Part shown: positions 44,101-53,327 of the stretch, piece by piece
How positions within the stretch are numbered: the first letter of the stretch is position 1
How the letters are laid out: each line of letters starts with the position of its first letter
Made by a program: the position numbers and the translations under genes
The notes under the pieces: generated by a model
Databases searched by the model: none
What the model was told of the DNA's origin: nothing
What the model saw: only the letters and a program-made list of their open reading frames with translations
NCBI GenBank assembly: GCA_964251665.1
Contig: CAXUKO010000020.1
Location: 1-64,000, forward strand
DNA from: JBBQLG01 sp964251665
GTDB taxonomy: Bacteria > Bacteroidota > Bacteroidia > Cytophagales > Spirosomataceae
Length of the DNA: 64,000 nucleotides
Direction of reading: 5' to 3'

Positions 44101-44508
44101 TCAACCATTGGCCGATTCTTTACCTTTTTGACTTTCTTTTCGATACGCGGAGGGGTTTTTACCCGTATATTTTTTGAAAATACGGGTAAAATGACTCTGG
44201 TCGGAGAAGCCGGTAAGATAAGCGATGTCGAGCAAAGAGTGATCAGCATCATCCAAAAGTTGAATTGCCTTTTCGATACGCAGTTTACGGATATATTCCC
44301 CAAATGTCAGGTTATCGAAATGGGCTCCGAACTCGCGCGACAGGTACGTCGGGTTCACCTGAACAGCCTCCGAAATGCTTTTCAAACTAATACTGAGATT
44401 GGTATCGATGTGGTCCTGAATCAGAGCCTCCAGTTCGGTGATCCAGCCCGGGGTTCGTCTGCGGCCCTTTTTTCGACCTTGTAGATAGGTAGCTACGACC
44501 TGAATCAA
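44101..44508 (-). CDS. AraC-type HTH protein, N-terminal domain missing
   Basis: 135 aa if started at the TTG that lies 1 nt after the upstream ChrB-like stop codon. The frame is open to 44700 only by overlapping that gene, and the added residues are nonsense. The AraC HTH is complete: SLKSISEAVQVNPTYLSREF, EYIRKLRIEKAIQLLDDA, LLDIAYLTGFSDQSHFTRIF, KKYTGKNPSAYRK. The usual cupin sensor domain is absent, so it is a truncated or stand-alone HTH. Its target may be the upstream genes. Confidence 0.65.
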   Translation of the reverse strand: MIQVVATYLQGRKKGRRRTPGWITELEALIQDHIDTNLSISLKSISEAVQVNPTYLSREFGAHFDNLTFGEYIRKLRIEKAIQLLDDADHSLLDIAYLTGFSDQSHFTRIFKKYTGKNPSAYRKESQKGKESANG

Positions 44509-44509
44509 G

Positions 44510-44962
44510 CTATTTTCGACGGGGTTCTGGGTGTTTCTCGTGTTGCAGGTGTTTGGCCCAACTATAAAGCGCATCATACAAGTGCATTCCCATGGAGAGC
44601 AGTTCCTGATCGTCGGAGATGTTGTGGGCCAGTCCCGCCGAAATAGCCCAAAGCCCGGCGGCTTGTTTGGCCAGGGTATGGTTGTCGGTATCAGCCCCAC
44701 GCACGATGGGTACCAGCGCCAGCAGCGCGGAGTCGGTAAGGACGTATTTTTTCAAAAAATAGTCGAATGTACAATCGGTACCGTAATGCGAAAACTCTAC
44801 GCCCGGTACATCGAAAGGGGTCGCTCCCAACGCTGCAACTCGCGCCAGCACCTCACCGGCTGGCACGAACACGATCTGCGCGTCGGGGTCAATAAACCGG
44901 CGAATCAGCCAGGGGCAGGCAATGCGGTCAATTTTAGGGCGTTCGCAGGTGATCCAGATCAT
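44510..44962 (-). CDS. ChrB-domain protein (chromate resistance)
   Basis: 150 aa. WITCERPKIDRIACPWLIRR, FIDPDAQIVFVPAGEVL, GATPFDVPGVEFSHYG, DCTFDYFLKKY and EIVRGAD-like VPIVRGADTDNH match the ChrB domain. In proteobacteria ChrB regulates or supports chromate efflux by ChrA; no chrA is present here. It overlaps the secreted protein gene by 4 bp. Chromate enters by sulfate uptake, so a link with sulfur metabolism is possible. Confidence 0.8.
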   Translation of the reverse strand: MIWITCERPKIDRIACPWLIRRFIDPDAQIVFVPAGEVLARVAALGATPFDVPGVEFSHYGTDCTFDYFLKKYVLTDSALLALVPIVRGADTDNHTLAKQAAGLWAISAGLAHNISDDQELLSMGMHLYDALYSWAKHLQHEKHPEPRRK

Positions 44963-45420
44963 TTGTCCAGAGCAACGCCTGCCGTCTCTATGTCCCAGTG
45001 CGCAATCAGCAGCTCAAACCGGCGTTTTTCCTCGGCTTTCAGTTTGTCTAAATCGGGGTAAAGGGTTTTCTTGTATGGCTCGGTCAGGTTGGGATCGAAG
45101 GCGGACTGCATATTTTTGAACACCAGCGTGACGCGGTAATCCCAGCGGCTGTCCTCGGTAGCGTGGAAACGGGGCTTTTCGACCACAATTTTCAGCACGT
45201 CGCCCTTTTCCAGGGCCTTTTTCAGCAGCGGCAGGTGGTTCTTTTTATAGAGGTCAAGAAACTCTTCAGCGTAGCCCCACTTCACCTTATAATACCCCTC
45301 GACGGTGAACGACTGGTCGGCAGTGGCCGAAGCGGGGCGGGAAGTGGTCTGAGCCGGGGCAACGGTTCCAAAACCGGCCAGCAGCGTCAGTAACAGGGAA
45401 GCGATACGCAGCGTTTTCAT
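44959..45420 (-). CDS. Secreted hypothetical protein of the sulfur-related cluster
   Basis: 153 aa with signal peptide (ends APAQ). VEGYYKVKWGYAEEFLDLYK, HLPLLKKALEKGDVLKIVVE and WDYRVTLVFKNMQSA look like a dimeric alpha-beta-barrel fold (heme or quinone monooxygenase-like), without certain active-site residues. It begins 13 bp after the permease stop and overlaps the ChrB-like gene by 4 bp, so the three are co-transcribed. Confidence 0.6.
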   Translation of the reverse strand: MKTLRIASLLLTLLAGFGTVAPAQTTSRPASATADQSFTVEGYYKVKWGYAEEFLDLYKKNHLPLLKKALEKGDVLKIVVEKPRFHATEDSRWDYRVTLVFKNMQSAFDPNLTEPYKKTLYPDLDKLKAEEKRRFELLIAHWDIETAGVALDK

Positions 45421-45433
45421 GTGTTTTGACGGT

Positions 45434-46882
45434 TTATGATGGACTATCCGATTGACTCAATTTACTCCGCTTCCGGCCGTAAGTAAAATAAATGACCAAA
45501 CCGATGGCCAGCCAGACCACGAGCCGCAGCCACGTGTCGCCGGGCAGCGACACCATCATCACCAGGCAGGTCAGGATACCCAGAATTGGCACCACCGGCA
45601 CCCAGGGTGTACGGAAGGCTCGGGGCGCATCGGGTTGCTTTTTGCGTAAAATTAATACGCCGAGACAGACCATCACGAACGCCAGCAAGGTGCCGATGCT
45701 GGTCATTTCACCGACGACCCGAATCGGCACAAAGCCCGCAAACAGACCAATGAACGCACATAGCAACAAGTTCGATTTCCAGGGCGAGCGGAAACGCGGA
45801 TGCACCTCCGAAAAAGCCGATGGTAACAGCCCGTCGCGACTCATGGTGAAAAATACCCGTGACTGACCCAGCAGATCGACCAGAATGACGGAGGTATAGC
45901 CAATCAGAATGGCCCCGATGATGAGTTGGCCCAGCCAGCGATAGGGCGTTTTTTCGATGGCAATGGCCACCGGAGCCGCGCTGTTTTTAAACTCGGTGTA
46001 GTTGGCCATGCCCGTCATGACGTAGCCGAACAGGATAAACAGAATGGTGCAGACCACCAGCGAGCCAAAAATGCCGATGGGCATATCACGCTGGGGATTT
46101 TTGGCCTCCTGCGCCATCGTTGCCACAATGTCGAAGCCGATAAAAACAAAAAAGACCACACCCGCCCCGCGCAGTACCCCGCTCCATCCGTATTCGCCGA
46201 AGGTGCCGGTGTTGGCCGGAATATACGGTTGGTAATTGGCCGGGTTGATGTACTGCCAGCCGAGGGCAATGAACACGATGACGACCAGCACCTTCAGCGA
46301 CACGACAATAGCGTTGAACAGCGCCGACCCCGACGTACCCCGGATGATAATGCCCGTGATAAATACCACGATCAGCACGGCGGGCAGGTTTATGTAACCC
46401 GACACCACCGACCCATCCGCTCCGGTTGCCGTTTCGAAGGGCGACAGCATAAGCTGGGGCGGCAGGTGCAGGCCGTAGTTGCTCAGGAACCGGTTGAGGT
46501 ACTGCGACCAGCTAATGGCCACCGTAGCCGCACCCACCGAGTACTCAAGCACCAGATCCCAGCCGATGATCCAGGCAAACAACTCGCCCAGCGTGGCGTA
46601 CGCATAGGTATAGGCACTGCCCGACACGGGGACCATGGCGGCAAATTCGGCGTAGCAGAGCGCACTGAACGCGCAGCCCACCGCAGCCACCATAAACGAG
46701 AGCGTCACGGCGGGACCGGCATGGTTAGCCGCAGCAATGCCCGTGAGCGAAAACAGCCCGGCACCAATAATAACGCCAATCCCGATGGCGACTAAGTTGA
46801 ACGCACCTAGGGAACGTTTCAGGGTATTTTCGCCACTCTCAGCGGCTTCCTGCCGCAGCAGGTCCAGGGATTTAATGCGCAT
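45434..46882 (-). CDS. APC-superfamily amino-acid permease
   Basis: 482 aa, about 12-14 TM helices. The N-terminal consensus is clear: GAFNLVAIGIGVIIGAGLFS, HAGPAVTLSFMVAAVGCAFS and YAEFAAMVPVSGSAYTYAYA, with LGELFAWIIGWDLVLEY, typical of the cationic amino-acid/YfnA subgroup. Likely imports an amino acid, perhaps a sulfur-containing one given the neighbours. A strong hairpin lies between it and the upstream TlpA-like gene. Confidence 0.88.
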   Translation of the reverse strand: MRIKSLDLLRQEAAESGENTLKRSLGAFNLVAIGIGVIIGAGLFSLTGIAAANHAGPAVTLSFMVAAVGCAFSALCYAEFAAMVPVSGSAYTYAYATLGELFAWIIGWDLVLEYSVGAATVAISWSQYLNRFLSNYGLHLPPQLMLSPFETATGADGSVVSGYINLPAVLIVVFITGIIIRGTSGSALFNAIVVSLKVLVVIVFIALGWQYINPANYQPYIPANTGTFGEYGWSGVLRGAGVVFFVFIGFDIVATMAQEAKNPQRDMPIGIFGSLVVCTILFILFGYVMTGMANYTEFKNSAAPVAIAIEKTPYRWLGQLIIGAILIGYTSVILVDLLGQSRVFFTMSRDGLLPSAFSEVHPRFRSPWKSNLLLCAFIGLFAGFVPIRVVGEMTSIGTLLAFVMVCLGVLILRKKQPDAPRAFRTPWVPVVPILGILTCLVMMVSLPGDTWLRLVVWLAIGLVIYFTYGRKRSKLSQSDSPS

Positions 46883-46903
46883 ACAGTCGAAAAATTAACG
46901 GGT

Positions 46904-46953
46904 ATTTTGCTGCGCTGTGACGGGAGCAACTACCCCGCAGAGCGCAGCAAAAT
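46904..46953 (-). terminator. Hairpin between TlpA-like and permease genes
   Basis: 13-bp exact arms ATTTTGCTGCGCT (46904-46916) and complement (46941-46953), 22 bp before the permease start; a terminator or an attenuator. Confidence 0.55.
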
Positions 46954-47068
46954 GGCAGACGATTTGCCGGGTCAACAACCGGGATCTCATCGAAACCTAG
47001 TTGGTTGTCTGGTTAGCCTATTGCTTATCACCAACAAGTAACTAGGAACGATAGTTAGGGGCTGTACC

Positions 47069-48331
47069 TTACTTTCCGCCCCCGGTTGCTGCCGGAGCGG
47101 GCTCCTTCTTCAACAGTTTGTCGATTGTCTGATTAAACTCGGCTACGTATTCGTCATAATACTTGCCGGTCGCGGGGCCGGTATAGCCGGTGTGAATCTG
47201 GGCCACGTTACCCTGCCGGTCAAGTATAATTGTCGTCGGGAAGGCCAGTACTTTGTTCAGGGCCGGTAGTGCGTCGGAGGCTACTTTTTTGTCGGCGATA
47301 CCCGCAAACAAAAGATCGTACTGCACATCGTACCGGTTGATGAGCCTGGTCAGGGCTGTTTTAGCAAACGCGATATCATTTTTGCGCTCGAAGGCCAGAC
47401 CAATGATTTCAACGCCACGCTCTTTGTTGGCTTTGTACCAGGGAGCCAGAAACGCCGTTTCGTCGATGCAGTTGGGGCACCAGCTTCCCAGAATAGTCAC
47501 GATCACCACTTTGTCTTTATACTTTGCATCAGCCAGCGAGACAGGTTTGCCGTTGAGGTCAGGAAACGTAAAGTCCAGCTTTTTATAACCCGGTTTGAGG
47601 TATGTCAGACTATACAGATCGGGCAGTTTGGCGTTATCGTTCTTTTTGCCCGTCAGCGGAAACGCCCCCCGGATGTAGCGAAATTCACCCGTTAGCGTGC
47701 CATCGGGATTTACTTTGCCCTGCAACACCGCCGGGGCCGATCCGCTGAACGACGACAACCGAAACTCATTGCCTGTCACCTGCCCGTCCAGGTAGCGGTA
47801 GTCGCCGGTTGTGGTCAATACCGTACCCGTAACCCGGCTGCCTTTCTGCTCAAACACGCCGACCGTCTGGTTGATGTCGTCGGGTTTGGCAGGCGGTCCG
47901 TCGGTACGGTCACGCTGAATACCGATATCCCATTTACCGTTCAGGCTTGCGGTGGGAGCCGCCCCCTTATCATAGCGATCCGTACGGCCAAATTCAGCCG
48001 TGACGGGCAGGTCTTTCCCCCCGCCATTCGCCCGGTATACGCCGGTTAGTTTTCCGCCCGTACGCCGGAAGCGCAGCGAGGCATCGTAGAGGGGAATTGG
48101 AATGAATACCGAATCGCCGGATTGTTGAACGCCGGTCAGTTCTTCGCGTCCGCCCGCGTTGAGCAGGTACACCGTCGGGGCAGATGAGCCGGTGGCTTTT
48201 ACCTCAAAATTGAACGGCATAACTCCGTTGGCCGTCTGAAACTGGCCCCGATACGGGCCGTTGGGCAGCGTGCTCTGCGCGAGGGCTGCGGTGCTGGTAA
48301 GTACTGTCAGGATTACTGATTTCGTGTTCAT
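47069..48331 (-). CDS. TlpA-family thiol-disulfide reductase
   Basis: 420 aa with signal peptide. Residues about 20-240 are a lipocalin-like repeat domain (NGPYRGQFQTANGVMPFNFE). The thioredoxin-like domain from about 255 has LGSWCPNCIDETAFLAPWY (active-site CPNC), and cis-Pro in AFPTTIILDRQGNV. It is a close paralog of 61197-62501, sharing GYTGPATGKYYDEYV against GYTGEVTGKYYKQYV. Periplasmic disulfide reductase, probably serving cluster proteins with thiols or heme. Confidence 0.87.
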   Translation of the reverse strand: MNTKSVILTVLTSTAALAQSTLPNGPYRGQFQTANGVMPFNFEVKATGSSAPTVYLLNAGGREELTGVQQSGDSVFIPIPLYDASLRFRRTGGKLTGVYRANGGGKDLPVTAEFGRTDRYDKGAAPTASLNGKWDIGIQRDRTDGPPAKPDDINQTVGVFEQKGSRVTGTVLTTTGDYRYLDGQVTGNEFRLSSFSGSAPAVLQGKVNPDGTLTGEFRYIRGAFPLTGKKNDNAKLPDLYSLTYLKPGYKKLDFTFPDLNGKPVSLADAKYKDKVVIVTILGSWCPNCIDETAFLAPWYKANKERGVEIIGLAFERKNDIAFAKTALTRLINRYDVQYDLLFAGIADKKVASDALPALNKVLAFPTTIILDRQGNVAQIHTGYTGPATGKYYDEYVAEFNQTIDKLLKKEPAPAATGGGK

Positions 48332-48370
48332 AGCCTGATTAATTGATTGTGAATGATTTGCTAATGAAAA

Positions 48371-49189
48371 TCAATTGTGAATTCGCCGGGTAAAGCGGTG
48401 ATAGAAAGGCGTTTTGCTGGTCGCCTGTTTGGGCTGGTAGGCACCCGTAATAATCGGAATATACATGACCCGTCGCCGACTGGCCGCACCGATGTAAGGC
48501 GACTGCTCGACGCGGTGCCACAAACTGCCGTTATGAATGGTCAGATCACCCGCTTCAATGTCAAAGCCAACTTCGCGGGGGTCGGGCCGGTGATCAACGA
48601 ACTGCCGTTTGCGAAAAAGCATCAGCAGCGTACTTTGCCGGTGGGTGCCGGGCAAGACCCGCAAGCCCCCATTCGCCTGCGGACAGTCGTCCAGGTGCAG
48701 CCCTACGTTGAGCATCGGGCGGATGCGGTGTCCCATAAACAAATCGCGCGGGCTGTCGGTATGCCAGCCCATCCGGGAGAAATTAGAGTTGGGGGTGCGG
48801 ACGTAATGATTCACGACCAGACCGTCTTTCTCTTCGGGACTGATGCGGCCTTCATACGGTGTCAGCAGTGTTGTCAGGGCCTGGAGCCGCTTGTCGGCTA
48901 AAAACTCCCGCAGCATCGGGCTGAACAGCGAGGTGAAAGCAAACCGCTGCACAATGCGCCGACCCGTTTCGTCGTGGCCGAACTTAATGGGGATTCCATT
49001 GATTTCATCGACGTTTTCGGCCAGCCAGTGCGTTTCTACCCGCTGAATCTCGGCCAGAAGCGTTTGGACGGTTGAGCGATCAACGAAGTTTTTGAGGTGA
49101 AGAAATCCATTCCGGTCAAAGAAGTTAAGTTCTTCAGTGGTAAGCAGGCCGTTAAGCCAGATAGTGGTGTCGTTCAGTTGTACCAGCAT
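48371..49189 (-). CDS. Phytanoyl-CoA dioxygenase (PhyH) family protein
   Basis: 272 aa from MLVQLNDTTIWL; a longer frame to 49288 would overlap the upstream gene and starts with unlikely residues. Fe(II)/2-oxoglutarate enzyme signature: GWHTDSPRDLFMGHRI (H and D of HxD), DDCPQANGGLRVLPGTHRQS and GDLTIHNGSLWHRVEQS with the distal His, then RRRVMYIP. PhyH relatives hydroxylate many small substrates; in this setting release of sulfur from an organosulfur compound is an idea, not shown. Confidence 0.85.
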   Translation of the reverse strand: MLVQLNDTTIWLNGLLTTEELNFFDRNGFLHLKNFVDRSTVQTLLAEIQRVETHWLAENVDEINGIPIKFGHDETGRRIVQRFAFTSLFSPMLREFLADKRLQALTTLLTPYEGRISPEEKDGLVVNHYVRTPNSNFSRMGWHTDSPRDLFMGHRIRPMLNVGLHLDDCPQANGGLRVLPGTHRQSTLLMLFRKRQFVDHRPDPREVGFDIEAGDLTIHNGSLWHRVEQSPYIGAASRRRVMYIPIITGAYQPKQATSKTPFYHRFTRRIHN

Positions 49190-49202
49190 TATAAAAATAG
49201 AG

Positions 49203-49643
49203 TTAAGCGGCCTTTGGAAACAGGCGAATGAAATGAGTGTACACGTAACAACCTGCGCAGAAACCGACCAGGGATTCGAGCGCAGCAAAAACGATTAGCA
49301 CCACCACCGGAATGCCGGTAGCAATACCCGCCAGATGAAGAAGGCTGATTGTCACGACAAACGCCAGTCCGATGCGGGCTGCAAACCGTTTAGGGGCCTG
49401 ATCGGTGCCTTTGTAGGGCAACTTACCCCACTTCACTATCGCCCCGGCCAGATTCGCCAGCGGGCTGTATGGCCGTTTGTCGAAACTGCGCAGACCGAAG
49501 TCCGCCACCAGCAGCAGGGGCAGAATAACCCAGTGGGTAAGCAGGTAGGCTACTGCCGTAAGCAGCACCAGACCCGCCACCAGCCGGACTTTAGTTTCGT
49601 TGATCTGCACACCATCGGTGGGACAAATGAGGTTGTTGTTCAT
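49203..49643 (-). CDS. DUF4395 membrane protein
   Basis: 146 aa. N-terminal CPTDGVQINETKVRLVAGLV and then about four TM helices, with a conserved FCAGCYVY near the end. DUF4395 proteins often sit beside sulfurtransferases and thioredoxin-like genes, and this one is between the PhyH and DUF1684 genes (13 and 12 bp gaps). A role in moving or reducing a sulfur species at the inner membrane is inferred. Confidence 0.8.
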   Translation of the reverse strand: MNNNLICPTDGVQINETKVRLVAGLVLLTAVAYLLTHWVILPLLLVADFGLRSFDKRPYSPLANLAGAIVKWGKLPYKGTDQAPKRFAARIGLAFVVTISLLHLAGIATGIPVVVLIVFAALESLVGFCAGCYVYTHFIRLFPKAA

Positions 49644-49655
49644 GTTTTTAGTTGG

Positions 49656-50594
49656 TTAATGATCGCCGTAGCGTTTCTCGCCCGCCGGGATGCGGACCGC
49701 TAACCGGTTTTGTTTCGGCGGCAGCGGACAGGTGGCAAACGGGGTAAACGCACAGGGCGGGTTAATACTCTGGTTAAAATCCAGCGTGGTCAGGCCATCA
49801 ACCGGTTTGTCGGCGTACAGAAACCGGCCTGAACCGTAGGTCTCGTGCGTATTGGTCCCATCGCCAAAGAGAATAAACAATTTATCACTGCCCTCACCCA
49901 CCGCATCAAGCCGGTAGGTTTTTCCGCCCAGGTCAAACACCAGCGTACCGGCCAGGGGCTGCTGCGAGGTTTGTCCGGTAATGTCCAGAATCGGAATCGT
50001 GCGCGGCTCCGTCGGTCGTTCCAGCTTTGCTTTTACCCGAAACGCATCATCGACCGGAAAGCGGTCAATCCCGCTGAAGTCACGCAGCAACGGACTGTCC
50101 AGGTCCCGCAGGCGCACAGCGTAGCGGTCGCCCCGCTTGATGACAAACCACCGCAGTGAGCCGTGCGCCAGGGTAACGGGTTTGGCCAGTTCGGGTGCAA
50201 ACACGGTTTTCTCGCCCGGCACGGGCTGTCCGTCCGTCTGCACGACTACTTCGGGGGCAGCTTCAAATTGTACTACGCCGTTCGTCAACCGGATGACACC
50301 GAGTTGAGCCGGTGATTTGTCGCCCGGAAAGGTCAGGTCATTGCCCGGATCGGCTCCAACGGTATTACGGCCTTCTTTGAGCCAGAAAAGCCCCGCCAGA
50401 TTCAGCCAGCCGTTCTCGCTCTTCAACGATTCGACCCGCTGCCTGTGCCACTGATCAAGTTGTTGGCGATAGATGGGGTCATCGGTCCGAAAACCGGCAT
50501 TAGCCAGCAGGGTCAGTCCCCAGAGCCAGAAAAACAGGCGGGCGTAGGGGCTCAATGGTTTGGTGGAAGAAGATGTCGGTGTCAGATCGTCCAT
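49656..50594 (-). CDS. DUF1684 protein
   Basis: 312 aa from MDDLTPTSSS; the frame is open to 50798 but would overlap the sterol-desaturase-like gene. One N-terminal TM or signal anchor (FFWLWGLTLLANAG). DUF1684 marks: LKSENGWLNLAGLFWLKEGR, VIKRGDRYAVRLRDLDSP, and FNQSINPPCAFTPFATCPLP with two Cys. Function of the family is unknown; it is exported and follows the desaturase-like gene by 17 bp. Confidence 0.8.
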   Translation of the reverse strand: MDDLTPTSSSTKPLSPYARLFFWLWGLTLLANAGFRTDDPIYRQQLDQWHRQRVESLKSENGWLNLAGLFWLKEGRNTVGADPGNDLTFPGDKSPAQLGVIRLTNGVVQFEAAPEVVVQTDGQPVPGEKTVFAPELAKPVTLAHGSLRWFVIKRGDRYAVRLRDLDSPLLRDFSGIDRFPVDDAFRVKAKLERPTEPRTIPILDITGQTSQQPLAGTLVFDLGGKTYRLDAVGEGSDKLFILFGDGTNTHETYGSGRFLYADKPVDGLTTLDFNQSINPPCAFTPFATCPLPPKQNRLAVRIPAGEKRYGDH

Positions 50595-50611
50595 AATTGT
50601 ATTATTTAGCC

Positions 50612-51838
50612 CTATCGGGCGGTTGGTTGTGTAGTTCCGTACAAAAAAGTGAAGTAATACCGCTGGATGAGTGACTGATAGGCCCACCAGCAAAGGCCAC
50701 CGATATAGGCCAGTACAATGAGCATCTGAACGCCCGTGGCTGCGTAGAGAATGGCCCACAAGACGAGCAGCCGGGCCAGTTCCAGATGTAATACCCACCG
50801 GCGCTGTTCCAGCAGGGCACCGCAGTTGATGAGTGTCAGCAGGATAAACACCGCCACCAGCCCCTGCCCGAAACCGGGTACTTGCCGCTCGAACAGAATC
50901 AGGCCAACCAGGATCAGCAGCACACTAGCTATCTGCCCAACCACGTAGCCCCGAAATCGCCGGGTGGTGGCCCATCCCGTCGAGCGCGACAGAAATCGGC
51001 GTTCCAGTCCGTCGCGCAGGGCCGGGTCAATGCGGTCGGGACGACCGAAGATCAGCCGGATTTTAGCGCCTAGGCCAGGGGTGCGCCGGACGGCCGTAAG
51101 CAGTTCAAACAGAAAATGCAGGTGCTGCCAGAGGAAGCTGTAACTCCGCAGCGGGGTAGTCAGCCCATAAACCGGAGCCTCGGCTTCGGGGGTGAAGGTG
51201 CCGAACAGTTTATCCCAGATAATAAGTACGTCGCCGTAGTTTTTATCCAGATAAACGGGATTGCTGGCGTGGTGAACGCGGTGGTGAGAAGGGGTTACCA
51301 GTACATATTCCAGAATACCTAATTTGCCGATGGTACGGGTATGGATAAAGAACGGATACAGGCCGTGTATCAATAGTAGGGACGTAATCATGTCAGCCGG
51401 AAAGCCAATGATGGGCAATACTGACCAGAAGCCCGTTCGGATCAGTGCCTGAAACACCGTGATGCGGGCCGACACGGTATAGTTAAATTCTGCGCTCTGA
51501 TGATGCACCACGTGAGCCGCCCAGAACAGGTTCACCTCGTGGGCCAGCCGGTGGTACCAGTACCAGACAAAGTCGGTTGCCCCGAAGAGGGTAACCCACG
51601 TCCAGACCGAGGGCCGGATCGAAAACAGCGCGTAATGATCGTGCAGGTAGGCATAGACGCTGTAGAACGCCCCGATGGTAAACAGGTCGAGCAGCCGCTC
51701 GGCAATGCCAATGCTGAGGTTAGCGATGGAATCGTTGAAGCGGAAATACGCTTTTTCGCGGACTGTCGCCACTGTGTATTCCACCCCCATCAGGAGCAAA
51801 AAAAACGGAATTGCAAAAGAAAGCCAGTATTGAGTCAT
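50612..51838 (-). CDS. Sterol desaturase/fatty-acid hydroxylase family membrane enzyme
   Basis: 408 aa from MTQYWLSFAIPF; the open frame to 52000 adds residues with no membrane signature. Three histidine boxes of the di-iron family are present: WYHRLAHEVN, HVVHHQSAEFN and SHHRVHHASNP. Multiple TM helices before and after. Acts on a membrane lipid or small hydrophobic molecule. A CTAT-N7-ATAG dyad lies 10 bp upstream of the start. First gene of a desaturase - DUF1684 - DUF4395 - PhyH - TlpA segment. Confidence 0.87.
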   Translation of the reverse strand: MTQYWLSFAIPFFLLLMGVEYTVATVREKAYFRFNDSIANLSIGIAERLLDLFTIGAFYSVYAYLHDHYALFSIRPSVWTWVTLFGATDFVWYWYHRLAHEVNLFWAAHVVHHQSAEFNYTVSARITVFQALIRTGFWSVLPIIGFPADMITSLLLIHGLYPFFIHTRTIGKLGILEYVLVTPSHHRVHHASNPVYLDKNYGDVLIIWDKLFGTFTPEAEAPVYGLTTPLRSYSFLWQHLHFLFELLTAVRRTPGLGAKIRLIFGRPDRIDPALRDGLERRFLSRSTGWATTRRFRGYVVGQIASVLLILVGLILFERQVPGFGQGLVAVFILLTLINCGALLEQRRWVLHLELARLLVLWAILYAATGVQMLIVLAYIGGLCWWAYQSLIQRYYFTFLYGTTQPTAR

Positions 51839-51847
51839 AAATAGTGT

Positions 51848-51870
51848 TATACTATCAACTAAATAGAGTA
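51848..51870. promoter_or_regulatory. Candidate Rrf2 operator before desaturase-like gene
   Basis: TATACTAT-N7-ATAGAGTA; core CTAT-N7-ATAG is exact and has the same spacing as the sites at 43171 and 62549. Confidence 0.4.
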
Positions 51871-52063
51871 CTACCGAAAACAAAAACAGCGGATGTAAGG
51901 GATACGCTGGTTCTGCCCTGATTCGCCGGGTGTTGGGCTTCGGACAGCAAAGGTGAATTACAAAATACAGTTCTGCAAGTGAAATACACTCTTTTGACAA
52001 TCAATTAGTTGCGTAATAGTCTATCGGTTTTTAGGACTACTGATTTCTACCGAAGGACCCCAA

Positions 52064-53278
52064 CTAGTTCAGTACCGTTTCCGCCGTCATGCCAGCCGGT
52101 TGGCGAACATATAATCCGGTCAGGGTTTTAATCAGCGCATCCACCTCATCGAGGGTGTTGTCTTTGCCGACCGAAATCCGGACGTTTTCCCAACCTTGAA
52201 TGCTACCAATGGCACTCAGCACGTGCGAGCCGCCACCCGTTAAATTCGAGCAGGCGCTCCCGCCCGATACCGCAATACTAACCGCATCCAGCGTCTTTAC
52301 CAGCGACTCTCCCGTTGGCAGGGGTGGTAGACTGATACTGAGTACCGTCGCCATACTTTCATCAGGCAGGGCCGACGTGCCGTTGAACTGAATTTTTGGC
52401 AGAATAGCCCGAAGCCGGTTGATGAGTCGATCTTTCAGGGACTGGATATGTTCGTGATTCGTTAGCCGGTCGCGGTAGCTGATTTCCAGTGCCTTCGCCA
52501 GCCCGACAATACCCGCTACGTTTTCGGTGCCGGGCCGCAGTCCCCGCTCCTGATTGCCGCCGTGCGTCAGGGCGGGTAACTGATGCGGGCTGCGCACGTA
52601 CAGAAACCCCACGCCCTGCGGACCGTGAAACTTGTGGGCCGACCCCAGGATGAAATCAACGGGCATCTCACGGAGATTATACCGGTAACGGCCCATCGTT
52701 TGTACCGTGTCGGAATGGAAGTAACAGCCAAACTGTCGGCACAGCCAGGCAACCCGCTCAATGTCAGTGAGGTTACCGACTTCGTTGTTGCCATGCATCA
52801 GGCTCACCAGTACGCCACCCGTCCGCCGGTTCGATAGGCCCAGGTTCCGGCGTCCGTCGAGTAATTGCTCTAAGTGGTCGTAGTCGACGCGACCGTGGGT
52901 GTCGAGCGCGGCCCAGTGCAGGCGAACCGCTTCCGTAGCGACGCCCCCGCTGTTTTTCAGCCGGGTGAGCGGCTGGAGTACGGCTTTGTGCTCAATCGGG
53001 CTGGTAATTACATCGTGAATACTGCCCGACCGGATGCTGCCGATCAGGGCCAGATTGTTAGATTCGGTTGCCCCGCTGGTGAAGAAAATTTCGTCCGGGG
53101 AGGCTCCCAGCAGGTCGGCTACGATCCGGCGGGCCTGTTCGATGGCTTCCCGTGCTGCCCGCCCTCGTTGGTGCGTGGCCGAGGCATTGCCCCAATGCGT
53201 GGTAAAGTACGGCAGCATGGCCTCAAGCACGTCCGGGTGCAGGGCTGTCGTGGCGGCATTGTCGAAATAGATGTTCAT
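52064..53278 (-). CDS. Cysteine desulfurase (NifS/IscS family)
   Basis: 404 aa from MNIYFDNAATTALHPDVLEA; the frame extends to 53347 but would overlap the haloperoxidase-like gene. PLP enzyme marks: HQRGRAAREAIEQARRIVAD, FFTSGATESNNLAL, HSDTVQTMGR and GSAHKFHGPQGVGFLY with the PLP Lys. SGGSACSNLTGG carries the persulfide Cys on the mobile loop. It takes sulfur from cysteine; no IscU or SufE gene is near, so it probably serves catabolism of thiols or delivers sulfur to other proteins of this cluster. Confidence 0.9.
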   Translation of the reverse strand: MNIYFDNAATTALHPDVLEAMLPYFTTHWGNASATHQRGRAAREAIEQARRIVADLLGASPDEIFFTSGATESNNLALIGSIRSGSIHDVITSPIEHKAVLQPLTRLKNSGGVATEAVRLHWAALDTHGRVDYDHLEQLLDGRRNLGLSNRRTGGVLVSLMHGNNEVGNLTDIERVAWLCRQFGCYFHSDTVQTMGRYRYNLREMPVDFILGSAHKFHGPQGVGFLYVRSPHQLPALTHGGNQERGLRPGTENVAGIVGLAKALEISYRDRLTNHEHIQSLKDRLINRLRAILPKIQFNGTSALPDESMATVLSISLPPLPTGESLVKTLDAVSIAVSGGSACSNLTGGGSHVLSAIGSIQGWENVRISVGKDNTLDEVDALIKTLTGLYVRQPAGMTAETVLN

Positions 53279-53327
53279 AGCGTTTCGGACTGCCGAAGCA
53301 GTGTAAATCAGAAAGTAGGAGGAGTAT

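Noticed and set aside
46014..46795. Long plus-strand ORF antisense to the amino-acid permease
   Set aside because: His/Asn-rich translation typical of an antisense frame of a membrane protein; the permease reading frame is clear.
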